Of a DNA stretch of 19,029 bases, positions 6,519-14,259 are shown piece by piece (positions within the stretch are counted from its first letter, which is position 1; each line of letters starts with the position of its first letter). The notes beneath the pieces are model-generated. The model searched no databases and had not been told where the DNA came from. It saw only the letters and a program-made list of their open reading frames with translations. Position numbers and translations under genes: made by a program. Source of the DNA: Clostridia bacterium. Lineage in GTDB: Bacteria > Bacillota > Clostridia > Christensenellales > UBA1242. The DNA lies in the NCBI GenBank assembly GCA_017616705.1, contig JAFZXQ010000046.1, forward strand, positions 1 to 19,029. The letters are read 5' to 3'.

Positions 6519-7091
6519 GTGGAACAAAACGAAAGAATTGATGAAATTTTTATGGACCTTGAGCTAAACCTAGAAAAACAGGTTGAACATTTTAAAGCTG
6601 AGCTCAATAATGTTAGGGCAGGAAGGGCTAATCCTCATATCTTAGATAAGATTAGCGTTGATTATTACGGAACAAGAACCCCGCTTGCTCACGTTGCTAA
6701 CATTAGCGTTCAAGATGCAAGGGTTTTAGTTATTAGCCCATGGGATGCTAGCCTTGTTAAAGCAATTAACAAAGAGATTATGGCGAGCGATATTGGAATA
6801 ACTCCTAGTGATGACGGAAGAGTTATTAGATTAACTTTCCCTCAACTTACTGAAGACAGAAGAAAAGAGCTTGTCAAATCAACGAGAAAAACTCTTGAAG
6901 ATAACAAAGTTGTTTGCAGAAACGTTAGGCGTGACGCAATGGAAGAACTTAAAAAATTAAAGAATGATAAAGCCATTAGCGAAGATGATTATGCTGGCTA
7001 TGAAAAAGATGTTCAAAAGCAACTTGATGCAACAATTTTAACTTTAGATAATTTAATGGATAGTAAAGAAAAAGAAATTATGCAAGTTTAA
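6519..7091 (+). CDS. frr: Ribosome recycling factor
   Basis: Splits post-termination ribosomes together with EF-G. The 190-residue length is close to the usual 185. Landmarks are the long helical bundle with LNNVRAGRANPHILDKI, the hinge PLAHVANISVQDARVLVISPW, and FPQLTEDRRKELVKSTRK near the C-terminal half. The start is a GTG (6519), supported by AAGGAG nine bases upstream. It is the first gene of an operon with uppS, cdsA, rseP and the PolC-derived gene. In many Bacillota pyrH lies directly upstream of frr; here it is absent and frr has its own promoters. Confidence 0.97.
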   Translation: MEQNERIDEIFMDLELNLEKQVEHFKAELNNVRAGRANPHILDKISVDYYGTRTPLAHVANISVQDARVLVISPWDASLVKAINKEIMASDIGITPSDDGRVIRLTFPQLTEDRRKELVKSTRKTLEDNKVVCRNVRRDAMEELKKLKNDKAISEDDYAGYEKDVQKQLDATILTLDNLMDSKEKEIMQV

Positions 7092-7104
7092 ATAAGGGGC
7101 AAAT

Positions 7105-7824
7105 ATGTTTTTAAAAAAGAAGGCAAAAGTTGCGATTGATCTAAATAATCTTCCAAATCATATTGCGTTTATTTGTGATGGCAACAGGCGCTGGGCAAAA
7201 GAGCGAGGGCTTCCAACCTTGCTTGGCCATAAAGAAGGGCTTAACGCACTTAAACGAGTTGTCAAACGTGCAGTTGAATTAAAACTTAAATATTTAACGT
7301 TCTTTTGCTTTTCAACTGAAAATTTTGATAGAAGCAAAGAAGAAGTTAAATATCTTTTTGATTTATTTAGAGATATTAAAAACCTAGTTCCTGATTTTAT
7401 TCGTGATGGTTATAAGTTTCATCACGCAGGCGACATTAGCCTTCTTCCACCAGATTTAGTTACAATAATTAATGAGGTAACAGAAAAAACAAGTGGCGGT
7501 AAAAACGGAACAATCTGCATTGCGCTTGCTTATGGTGGGCGAAACGATATAGTTAGGGCAGCTCAAAGGCTATTGAAAGAGAAGGTTGATCCAAACGAAA
7601 TAACCGAAGAGAACTTTAAAAAATATCTATCAACGGGCGATATGCCTGATGTTGACCTTCTTGTTAGAACAAGTGGTGAACAGCGAATTAGCGGGTTTTT
7701 ACTTTATAATATGCCTTACGCTGAACTCTATTTTGTTAAAAAGCATTGGCCAGCATTTAGAGCAAATGATCTTGATAACTGCATAGTTGAATTTCAAAGC
7801 CGAACGAGAAGGTTTGGCAAATAG
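7105..7824 (+). CDS. uppS: Undecaprenyl diphosphate synthase (cis-prenyltransferase)
   Basis: Extends farnesyl diphosphate with isopentenyl units to the C55 lipid carrier used for peptidoglycan. Catalytic Asp25 lies in CDGNRRWAKERG (the common bacterial form is DGNGRWA). Further landmarks are LTFFCFSTENF, ALAYGGRNDIVRAA, and DLLVRTSGEQRISGFLLY with the C-terminal WPAF and RTRRFG. The 239-residue length is typical. A GGGG-type ribosome site lies 6-9 bases before the ATG. cdsA follows after 8 bases, the standard pairing of lipid-carrier and phospholipid synthesis. dxr, often found next to cdsA, is not here. Confidence 0.96.
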   Translation: MFLKKKAKVAIDLNNLPNHIAFICDGNRRWAKERGLPTLLGHKEGLNALKRVVKRAVELKLKYLTFFCFSTENFDRSKEEVKYLFDLFRDIKNLVPDFIRDGYKFHHAGDISLLPPDLVTIINEVTEKTSGGKNGTICIALAYGGRNDIVRAAQRLLKEKVDPNEITEENFKKYLSTGDMPDVDLLVRTSGEQRISGFLLYNMPYAELYFVKKHWPAFRANDLDNCIVEFQSRTRRFGK

Positions 7825-7832
7825 GAGAAGAG

Positions 7833-8714
7833 ATGCTTAAACGAACGATAACAGGTTTCTTTATTTTAGTTATTTTAGCGGGCTTTATTGCTTTAAGGCT
7901 TGTTTCACAATTATTTTTTGATGCTTTAGTTTTAGCAATAATTAGTTGCGCTATTTTTGAAGTAGGCAAGGTTATTAAAGCTCAAAATCAAACTTTTTAT
8001 GTGCCATTAGTTATGGCGCTTGGCGTTTTTGCTTGGGCGGCGTTTAGATATTTAAATAACCCGGTTTTATGCATAATGTTATGCTTAATTTTGGTTTTCT
8101 TAGCTTCATTTATTTTTGAAATTGTTTCAATCAACAGAGTTAAAGACGAAGGCGAGGTTAATAATCAAAAACTAAACGAAAAAACTAACAACACAATGTT
8201 TGTTGCAATTTATCCAGTTGTTTTAATTAGTTCATTTTTTGGGCTTAACTATCTTGGTTTAAATCTTGGTTTTGTTGCAATTATTTTAACCTTTATGATT
8301 AGTATGTTTACTGACGTTGGCGCATATTGTTTTGGTATAGCCTTCGGCAGAAATTCAAAATATAAACTTGCTCCAGCAATTTCACCTAAAAAGAGCGTTG
8401 TTGGCGCCGTTTTTGGTATGGTTTTTGGGTTAATTGCTGGCGGACTTGGTTGGTTATTTTTCTATCACCTTGGCTGGTTTGGCGCTCTTGGTAAATTAAG
8501 TTTATCAAAAAGCATTATAATTTTTGCCCTTGCTGGTTTATTTGGAAGCGTTGCAACCCAACTCGGTGACCTTTATGCTAGCGCTGTTAAAAGAAAAGTT
8601 GGGTTAAAAGACTTTTCAAATTTATTGCCAGGTCATGGCGGAATAATGGATAGGTTAGATGGCGAAATGTTTTGCGCAAGCCTAATCTTTATTATTTTCT
8701 CATTGTTTATTTAA
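7833..8714 (+). CDS. cdsA: Phosphatidate cytidylyltransferase (CDP-diglyceride synthase)
   Basis: An integral membrane enzyme that makes CDP-diacylglycerol from phosphatidic acid and CTP, the entry to phospholipid synthesis. It has about eight hydrophobic segments across 293 residues. The family signature spans residues 250-276: SAVKRK, then KD, LLPGHGG and DRLD, with the metal-binding Asp pair intact. SPKKSVVGAVFG precedes it, as usual. An AGGAG site lies before the ATG. It follows uppS by 8 bases and rseP by 9 bases on the other side, so translation is closely linked. Confidence 0.96.
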   Translation: MLKRTITGFFILVILAGFIALRLVSQLFFDALVLAIISCAIFEVGKVIKAQNQTFYVPLVMALGVFAWAAFRYLNNPVLCIMLCLILVFLASFIFEIVSINRVKDEGEVNNQKLNEKTNNTMFVAIYPVVLISSFFGLNYLGLNLGFVAIILTFMISMFTDVGAYCFGIAFGRNSKYKLAPAISPKKSVVGAVFGMVFGLIAGGLGWLFFYHLGWFGALGKLSLSKSIIIFALAGLFGSVATQLGDLYASAVKRKVGLKDFSNLLPGHGGIMDRLDGEMFCASLIFIIFSLFI

Positions 8715-8723
8715 GGAGTTTTT

Positions 8724-9974
8724 ATGACCTTTTTTTACGTTATTCTAGCAATTGTTGTTTTACTTATTTTAATAACCGTTCATGAATTCGGTCATTATAT
8801 TTTTGGTAAAATTCTAGGTTTTAAAATTGAAGAATTTTCAATTGGGTTTGGTAAATCTATTTTTTCAAAAACAAGCAAAAAAACCGGTGAAAAGTTTTCA
8901 ATAAGAATTATTCCTCTTGGGGGATATTGTGCCTTTTTAGGTGAAGACGAAGATAACCCAAGTAAAGAGGCTTTCAATAACCAAAAGCCATGGAAAAGGT
9001 TGATAGTTTGCCTTGGGGGCGTAACCTTTAACTTTTTATTTGGAATTATAATGAGTGTTGTTTTCTTGCTTTCAAGCGGTTATGCTGTTCCTCAAGTCAA
9101 TAAGATTGCTGAAGGCAACCCTTATTTTCAAGTTGGCGATGTAATTAAAAGTGTTAATGGCAAGAGCATTGAAATATATCGACATATGGGTGATTTGATT
9201 GCAAATTATGGCGAAGATGAAGAATTTACTGTTACCTTAATAAGAAATGGCGAAACTATAACTCAAACCGTTTCAAAGAAAAGTTACAGCGCTTATTATT
9301 ATGTTTCTAATCCATATTGGGTTGAAAAGAACCTTTATGATATTGGCGGAAATAAAGTAACAGCCGCTGAGTTTGACGAATATATTTCTTCATTTAGCGT
9401 AACAAAAGATAGTGAAGGGAAATACCAATATCCTGATATTGCTGACAATTCGTTTAAATATTATAAGGGTGATGAATTAGTTGGCTTATCTAAAGATGAC
9501 TTGATCAAAAATGCTGGGGTAAGCATCTCTCCTGATGGCGTTAGTATTGGTTTTGTTTATGGTAATTATGCTCAAAGTTATGGTTTCTTTGAAGCGCTAG
9601 GAAAGGCATGGCCATTTGCTTTCTATGTTTGCGGATTAATCTTTAAAGCGCTCGCCGGAATCTTTACAGGCGCAACAACAATTCGTGACCTTGGTGGAAC
9701 GGTTACTGCCGTAACTCAAATGGTTGAAATTTCAAAGATGGGATTTACTCAATTTTTAATGTTATTCCCATTACTCAGCTTTAACTTGGCAATATTTAAC
9801 GTCTTGCCAATTCCGGCGCTTGATGGGGCAAGAGCAGTCTTTATTTTAATTGAAATGATAGCAAGAAAACCCGTTCCAAGAAAGATTGAAGCAATGATTC
9901 ATACTATTGGTTTAATTATATTATTTGCGCTTGTTATTTTTCTTGATATTTACCATATATTCTTTTTAAAGTAG
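8724..9974 (+). CDS. rseP: Site-2 membrane metalloprotease RseP/RasP
   Basis: An intramembrane zinc protease that cleaves anti-sigma factors and leftover signal peptides. Zinc motif HEFGH at residues 20-24 lies in the first membrane helix, and the third ligand is Asp367 in the PALDGARAVF segment near the C-terminus. PWKRLIVCLGGVTFNFLFG marks the second helix. A PDZ-type region starts near residue 125 (GDVIKSVNGKSI), followed by about 80 residues of less recognisable, Tyr- and Asp-rich soluble sequence before the last helices. At 416 residues it matches Bacillota RasP. AAGGAG precedes the ATG. It lies between cdsA and the polC locus, as in B. subtilis, but dxr and proS are absent. Confidence 0.95.
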   Translation: MTFFYVILAIVVLLILITVHEFGHYIFGKILGFKIEEFSIGFGKSIFSKTSKKTGEKFSIRIIPLGGYCAFLGEDEDNPSKEAFNNQKPWKRLIVCLGGVTFNFLFGIIMSVVFLLSSGYAVPQVNKIAEGNPYFQVGDVIKSVNGKSIEIYRHMGDLIANYGEDEEFTVTLIRNGETITQTVSKKSYSAYYYVSNPYWVEKNLYDIGGNKVTAAEFDEYISSFSVTKDSEGKYQYPDIADNSFKYYKGDELVGLSKDDLIKNAGVSISPDGVSIGFVYGNYAQSYGFFEALGKAWPFAFYVCGLIFKALAGIFTGATTIRDLGGTVTAVTQMVEISKMGFTQFLMLFPLLSFNLAIFNVLPIPALDGARAVFILIEMIARKPVPRKIEAMIHTIGLIILFALVIFLDIYHIFFLK

Positions 9975-9981
9975 GCAAAAG

Positions 9982-11568
9982 ATGACTTTGACAGAAGCTA
10001 TTGAAAAACTTAATGAAAAAACAGAAAATGCTTATGAATTCATGATAGGAAATCAGGCTCATCATGGCGATATTTTAACCCTTGAAATAAGATATAAAGA
10101 TGGAACTATTTTAGGGCAAGATAAAAGAAATGAATGCTTAATATTTCTGCTTGAAAACTTGCCAGCCGGCGTTGTTTATGATATCAAGTTTGTTAAAAAT
10201 TTTAAAACAAGCGAAGTTATTAAAAAATCAACTGAAGACATAATAAAATCTAAATTCCCTTCACTTATTTATGAGGTTGAAAGCGTAAGCGAAAACCTTG
10301 ATGAGATAACGCTTAAAATTGATGAAGATGTTTTTGATTATGCCCAGTCTCGTGGCGTTAAACAAACGCTTAGTAAAGAGTTAACAGAGCTTTATTTAAG
10401 CCCAGTTAACGTTAACTTAGTTAAAACAGCGATTGAAGTTAACGAAGAAAATGAAGTTCCAGTTTTTATTGAAGAAAAAGTTGACCATACTATTCCTGTT
10501 AGTGAGGTTAGCGCTTTTTGTGGTGACGTTATTGATTCTAAGCCAACTTATATTAAAGATTTAACGAGCCCAAGGCCTCAGGTTACTATTTGCGGAAAGA
10601 TTAAATATATAAACTCTCGCGAACTTAAAAAGAAACAAAAAGAAGGCGAGCAAGAGCAAAAACCGCCTGAAAATGAGGAAGGCGAGCAAGAAAAAGAGGC
10701 TTACGTTAAAAAACTCTTTAAGTTTTCAGTTGAAGACTTTTCCGGCTCAATTAACTGCATTTATTTTTCAACCAAAACAACTATTGCTAATGCTGAAAAA
10801 CTTGCTAGCGGAAGCGAAGTTGTTGTTTTTGGTGACCTTGTTATTGATGAATATTCTGGCGGACTAACTTTAAAAGCAAAGGCAATTAACCTTTGTGTTT
10901 TGCCAAAAGATTTTAAAGAAGAAATTAAGTTTAAAGACGAGCCTGAAAACTATACTTGGTGTTTCCCAGAGCCTTATGTTAGTAAAGAGCAAGTTGACTT
11001 ATTTAGCGTTTTATCTGGCTCAGATAGCGAAGTTAGTCCATTTCTTGCAAAGAACGACGTTGTTGTTTTTGACTTTGAAACAACCGGCCTAAGCGCAACT
11101 GACTGCAAAATTATTGAAATTGGTGCCGTAAAGGTTCATGAAGGCAAGATTGTTGAACAGTTTGAAACCTTCGTTAATCCAGAAGGTCACATTGATGATG
11201 ACAGCACACTTGTTCACGGAATAACTGATGAAATGGTTAAAGATGCGCCTAACTATAAAATGGCTCTTCAAGATTTTTATAAGTTTACTCGCAACGCCTT
11301 TCTTTGCGCCTATAATATAGCATTTGACTTTAGTTTTCTTGATTTATATGGAAGAAAGGCTGGGTTTAATTTTAATAACCCTCAAATTGACGCTTTAAAG
11401 GTTGCTAGTCATTTTGTTAAGGGCGTTAAGAATTATAAACTAAAAACGGTTGCGGATAAACTGGGTGTTGTTTTAGATAACGCCCATAGAGCAGTTTATG
11501 ATACTATTGCGACTGCCGAAGTCTTAATAAAACTTGCTGGTAATGTTAACGTTGATGGAACTTTCTAA
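9982..11568 (+). CDS. PolC-derived protein: N-terminal + OB + DEDDh exonuclease domains, no PHP, no polymerase
   Basis: The gene sits where polC stands in other Bacillota (after rseP, before rimP) but encodes 528 residues, not about 1,430. Residues 1 to about 190 resemble the PolC N-terminal domains. Residues about 195-310 are the PolC OB domain (DSKPTYIKDLTSPRPQVTICG, then FKFSVEDFSGSINCIYF), with an acidic/basic insertion at 216-243. A linker of about 50 residues replaces the first part of the PHP domain. The 3'-5' exonuclease domain (about 360-525) keeps all catalytic residues: D364 and E366 (DFETTGLS), D449 (NIAFDFSFL), H502 and D507 (HRAVYDT). The protein ends right after this domain. 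The likely role is a free-standing proofreading subunit; a non-replicative exonuclease is possible. The ribosome site is weak (AGGC). Confidence 0.88.
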   Translation: MTLTEAIEKLNEKTENAYEFMIGNQAHHGDILTLEIRYKDGTILGQDKRNECLIFLLENLPAGVVYDIKFVKNFKTSEVIKKSTEDIIKSKFPSLIYEVESVSENLDEITLKIDEDVFDYAQSRGVKQTLSKELTELYLSPVNVNLVKTAIEVNEENEVPVFIEEKVDHTIPVSEVSAFCGDVIDSKPTYIKDLTSPRPQVTICGKIKYINSRELKKKQKEGEQEQKPPENEEGEQEKEAYVKKLFKFSVEDFSGSINCIYFSTKTTIANAEKLASGSEVVVFGDLVIDEYSGGLTLKAKAINLCVLPKDFKEEIKFKDEPENYTWCFPEPYVSKEQVDLFSVLSGSDSEVSPFLAKNDVVVFDFETTGLSATDCKIIEIGAVKVHEGKIVEQFETFVNPEGHIDDDSTLVHGITDEMVKDAPNYKMALQDFYKFTRNAFLCAYNIAFDFSFLDLYGRKAGFNFNNPQIDALKVASHFVKGVKNYKLKTVADKLGVVLDNAHRAVYDTIATAEVLIKLAGNVNVDGTF

Positions 11569-11576
11569 TAAGACGT

Positions 11577-11606
11577 TTGACAATAAACAAACTTAAATGA
11601 TAAACT
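11577..11606 (+). promoter_or_regulatory. Promoter of the 204-residue orphan gene
   Basis: -35 TTGACA (11577-11582, full consensus), 18-nt spacer, -10 TAAACT (11601-11606) with TGa directly upstream (11598-11600). It starts 9 bases after the stop codon of the PolC-derived gene, which shows no terminator of its own. Confidence 0.72.
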
Positions 11607-11630
11607 GAATTTAGTTAAAGGAGAATTCTT

Positions 11631-12245
11631 ATGAGTAATAAATTCTTTGGAGTTGAAGGCAACGATATTTATGGTTTTAGTAATGGCTATGTTATGGAAA
11701 AATACAATGCTTTCTTTAAAGTTAAAGGAAAAATATCTCATGACCAAGCCAATAACATTTATAACGCAATGCGTGATTTAAGATTAACGGGGGCTGAATT
11801 AGATCCAAATCAACCAATTCCTGTTTTCCTTTATTCTTATAGCTATCAAGGCGAAGTTGGCAATGCTTATGCACTTGCTAATAGATATAGAACTTGGAAA
11901 GATTTTTCTAAACATTCAAAAGATCCTCGCGATATTTATTGCTTAACAAATAAAGAGATGGTTTTGCATGCTCCTGAAATTAAGGATTATTTTAATAAAT
12001 GCGCTAAACGATATGTTAAAAGCTATAAACATATTGAAGACGTTCCTGAATCAGGTTTGCGTTTAGTTGGGCAGTTTCTAGATGACGTTAACACTATTTA
12101 TAGCAATATTGGGCAAGATGAGATAACTAGCATACTAAGCGAAAGTTATGACAAACAAAATGGCATAACAATCAAAAACATTTTAAACGGGATAATGAGT
12201 TTTAGATTTAATTCTAAAAATAATGAAGATGAACAAGCAAAATAA
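11631..12245 (+). CDS. Hypothetical protein, unknown family
   Basis: I do not recognise this protein. It has 204 residues, no signal peptide and no membrane segment, so it is probably cytoplasmic. It is rich in Tyr and Asn, with two Cys (in DIYCLTN and NKCAKRY). The N-terminal half has a mixed pattern suggesting alpha/beta (FFGVEGNDIYGF; PIPVFLYSYSYQGEVGNAY). The second half looks helical, ending in a charged tail (NNEDEQAK). AAAGGAG seven bases before the ATG gives a confident start, and codon use matches the neighbours. It has its own promoter and terminator and stands between the PolC-derived gene and rimP, a place where no gene normally lies. Confidence 0.85.
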   Translation: MSNKFFGVEGNDIYGFSNGYVMEKYNAFFKVKGKISHDQANNIYNAMRDLRLTGAELDPNQPIPVFLYSYSYQGEVGNAYALANRYRTWKDFSKHSKDPRDIYCLTNKEMVLHAPEIKDYFNKCAKRYVKSYKHIEDVPESGLRLVGQFLDDVNTIYSNIGQDEITSILSESYDKQNGITIKNILNGIMSFRFNSKNNEDEQAK

Positions 12246-12267
12246 GGGGCAAGGCCCTTTATTTTTT
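12244..12267 (+). terminator. Terminator of the orphan gene
   Basis: A 7-bp stem AAGGGGC (12244-12250) with GCCCTTT (12254-12260), one G-T pair, 3-nt loop, followed by a six-T run (12262-12267). The 5' arm starts at the stop codon. Confidence 0.83.
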
Positions 12268-12296
12268 GTTAATTTAATAATATTTTTTATAAACAC

Positions 12297-12325
12297 TTGC
12301 CAAATGCCAATAATTAGTATATAAT
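12297..12325 (+). promoter_or_regulatory. Promoter of the rimP-nusA-infB operon
   Basis: -35 TTGCCA (12297-12302), 17-nt spacer, -10 TATAAT (12320-12325). The start site near 12332 gives a leader of about 60 nt that contains the hairpin at 12353-12371. Confidence 0.83.
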
Positions 12326-12352
12326 ACTTTATGTATTGATGCTTAAGTTTAT

Positions 12353-12380
12353 GGAGTGGCTCGGCCACTCCTAAATTTTT
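12353..12380 (+). promoter_or_regulatory. Leader hairpin before rimP, possible NusA-sensitive attenuator
   Basis: A perfect 8-bp GC-rich stem, GGAGTGGC (12353-12360) with GCCACTCC (12364-12371), has a TCG loop. It is followed by an interrupted T-tract (TAAATTTTT, 12372-12380), that is, an intrinsic-terminator form with a poor proximal U-tract. The ribosome site follows directly. In B. subtilis NusA-dependent terminators have such weak or interrupted U-tracts, and nusA is reported to be autoregulated through its operon leader; the same role here is inference. Confidence 0.6.
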
Positions 12381-12393
12381 GAAAGGAGAGAAA

Positions 12394-12855
12394 ATGAATA
12401 AAAAAGTTAGTGAAATTGTTCTTGATTCAATAACTAAACCAGTAACTGAACTTGGCTATGAAATCGTTGACGTAATCTATGAAAAGAAACCAACTGGAAT
12501 GAATTTAACGGTAACGATTGATTGTAAGGCGGGAATAACTCTTGACGATTGCGAGAAAGTTCATCATTTAATTGACCCAATTTTAGACGAGATTGACCCA
12601 ACTAATGGCGCTAGTTACATTTTAAATGTTTCAAGCCCAGGGCTTGATAGGCCAATTAAAACCGATTCTGATTTAGCGCGAAACATTGATGAGGTTGTTG
12701 AATGTAACGTTTTTGTTAAAGTTGAAAAGCTTAAAACGCTAGTTGGAAGGCTTGTTAGCTTTAACGCCGAATCAATAACGCTAGATTGCTCTGGTAAAGA
12801 AATAAACATTTTAAGATCAAACATTTCAAAACTAACGAAATTCATTGAGATATAA
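12394..12855 (+). CDS. rimP: Ribosome maturation factor RimP
   Basis: Assists 30S subunit maturation. 153 residues from the ATG at 12394, chosen because AAAGGAG (12382-12388) sits five bases before it; a TTG five codons upstream in the same frame overlaps that site and is rejected. The two-domain RimP pattern is visible: VTELGYEIVDVIYEKKPTGMN in the N-terminal alpha/beta domain, DDCEKVHHLIDPILDEIDP, then YILNVSSPGLDRPI, the best-conserved family segment, and an SH3-like C-terminal domain. It is the first gene of the operon, with nusA ten bases downstream of its stop. Confidence 0.95.
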   Translation: MNKKVSEIVLDSITKPVTELGYEIVDVIYEKKPTGMNLTVTIDCKAGITLDDCEKVHHLIDPILDEIDPTNGASYILNVSSPGLDRPIKTDSDLARNIDEVVECNVFVKVEKLKTLVGRLVSFNAESITLDCSGKEINILRSNISKLTKFIEI

Positions 12856-12865
12856 GGAGAAGATA

Positions 12866-13990
12866 ATGGTAAATAAAGATTTTTTCATGGCTCTAGAAGA
12901 ATTAGAGCAAACTAAAGGAATTAAAAAGGAATTTTTCATTGAGAAACTTGAGGCTGCACTTGTTGCTGCTTACAAAAAGAATTTTGGCGAAGCAAAAGCC
13001 GTAACTGTTAAACTTAACCCAGAAAAAAACACAATTAAGATTATTGCTTATAAAACAGTTGTAGAACAGGTTGAAAATGAAGACACTGAAATTAGCCTTG
13101 AAGAAGCATTAAAAGTTAATCCTAAAATTAAGATTGGGGACACTCTTGATGAAGAAATAACTCCAAAAGATTTTGGAAGAATTGCAGCCGGAACTGCTAA
13201 ACAAGTTATCGTTCAAAACCTTAGGGAATATGAGCGTGGGCTTGCATTTGGCGAACTTCAAGATAAGGTTAACACTCTTATTGGCGCAACAGTTAGAAGA
13301 GTTGATAATGACGTTGTTTATCTTGAACTTGCCGGAACAAGCATTGAAGGCGTTATGATGGCTAATGACCAAATTCCAACTGAAAAGTATACTATTGGCG
13401 AAAAACTTAAAGTTTATATTAAGAAACTTAAAGAGGGAATTCACGGCGTTCAAGCCCTTGTTTCAAGATCAGTTCCTGGGTTTGTTAGAAAACTATTTGA
13501 AATTGAAGTTCCTGAAATTGCGAGTGGCGTTGTTGAAATTAAAAACCTAGTTAGAGAAGCTGGCGCTAGAACAAAGATCAGCATTGAAAGTCATGACCCA
13601 GAAGTTGACGCTCTTGGCGCTTGTGTTGGAAACCGTGGGGCAAGAGTTAATGCAATTGTTGCTAGCCTTGGCGGAGAAAAAGTTGATATTATCATTTATT
13701 CTGATGATCCATTTGAATATATCGCTCGTGCGCTTAGCCCAGCAAAAGTTATAAGCGTTGAAATTGACGAAGTTTTAAAATCAAGCAAAGTTGTTGTTCC
13801 TGATGACAAACTCAGCCTTGCTATTGGTAAAAACGGACAAAACGTTAGACTTGCCGCAAAACTTACCGGCTGGAAGATTGACGTTAAAAGCGAGAAAGCC
13901 GCTGCTGAAGGTGAAGCAAAAGAGCCAGAAGGCGTTGTTTCAACTGATGTTAGCGACGCTGACACACTTTTTGTTGACCTTGATGAATAA
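12866..13990 (+). CDS. nusA: Transcription termination/antitermination factor NusA
   Basis: Binds RNA polymerase and nascent RNA and governs pausing and termination. 374 residues from the ATG at 12866, which has AAGGAG (12854-12859) at good spacing; a TTG in frame at 12845 lies inside rimP and is rejected. Order of domains: polymerase-binding N-domain (1 to about 125; [14 protein letters not shown]), S1 domain (about 135-200), KH1 and KH2 (about 200-345; [18 protein letters not shown] and [19 protein letters not shown]). It has no acidic-repeat C-terminal domains, as in B. subtilis NusA, only a short acidic tail. Confidence 0.97.
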   Translation: MVNKDFFMALEELEQTKGIKKEFFIEKLEAALVAAYKKNFGEAKAVTVKLNPEKNTIKIIAYKTVVEQVENEDTEISLEEALKVNPKIKIGDTLDEEITPKDFGRIAAGTAKQVIVQNLREYERGLAFGELQDKVNTLIGATVRRVDNDVVYLELAGTSIEGVMMANDQIPTEKYTIGEKLKVYIKKLKEGIHGVQALVSRSVPGFVRKLFEIEVPEIASGVVEIKNLVREAGARTKISIESHDPEVDALGACVGNRGARVNAIVASLGGEKVDIIIYSDDPFEYIARALSPAKVISVEIDEVLKSSKVVVPDDKLSLAIGKNGQNVRLAAKLTGWKIDVKSEKAAAEGEAKEPEGVVSTDVSDADTLFVDLDE

Positions 13991-13998
13991 GGAGATTT

Positions 13999-14259
13999 AT
14001 GGCAAAAGTAATACCACAGCGAACTTGCATTGTTTGCAGGCTTACTAAAGATAAAAAAGAGTTGACCAGATTTGTTTTAAGCAAAGATGGCAATCTTACT
14101 ATTGATAATTTGCAAAAGTTAGAAGGGCGTGGTGCTTATGTTTGTGCTGATGGCGATTGCAAAAGTAAATTACTTAAAACCCACGCATTAAATCGTGCTT
14201 TTAAAAAACAATTTAATGATGAATTAGTTATGAGGTTAATTGATGAATCAAAAAATTAA
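13999..14259 (+). CDS. ylxR: YlxR-family RNA-binding protein (RnpM)
   Basis: A small DUF448 protein of 86 residues. It contains the [15 protein letters not shown] segment and the GRGAYVC motif that define the family, with conserved cysteines and a basic C-terminus. YlxR of B. subtilis has been linked to RNase P modulation and to regulation of gene expression. AAGGAG precedes the ATG. It overlaps ylxQ by 17 bases, suggesting coupled translation. Confidence 0.93.
   Translation: MAKVIPQRTCIVCRLTKDKKELTRFVLSKDGNLTIDNLQKLEGRGAYVCADGDCKSKLLKTHALNRAFKKQFNDELVMRLIDESKN

Noticed and set aside
11540..11568. Split intein at the end of the PolC-derived gene, as in split cyanobacterial DnaE
   Set aside because: The protein ends directly after the complete exonuclease domain with an ordinary short tail; no intein N-terminal Cys or splicing blocks are present.
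11569..12393. PHP-polymerase half of PolC surviving downstream after a frameshift
   Set aside because: No frame in this stretch shows PolC polymerase or PHP motifs; it holds a promoter, an unrelated 204-residue gene, a terminator and the next promoter.
12379..12393. TTG start for RimP five codons earlier
   Set aside because: It overlaps the Shine-Dalgarno sequence AAAGGAG that serves the ATG at 12394.
12845..12865. TTG start for NusA inside rimP
   Set aside because: The stretch contains the AAGGAG site for the ATG at 12866, and family alignments begin at the later Met.
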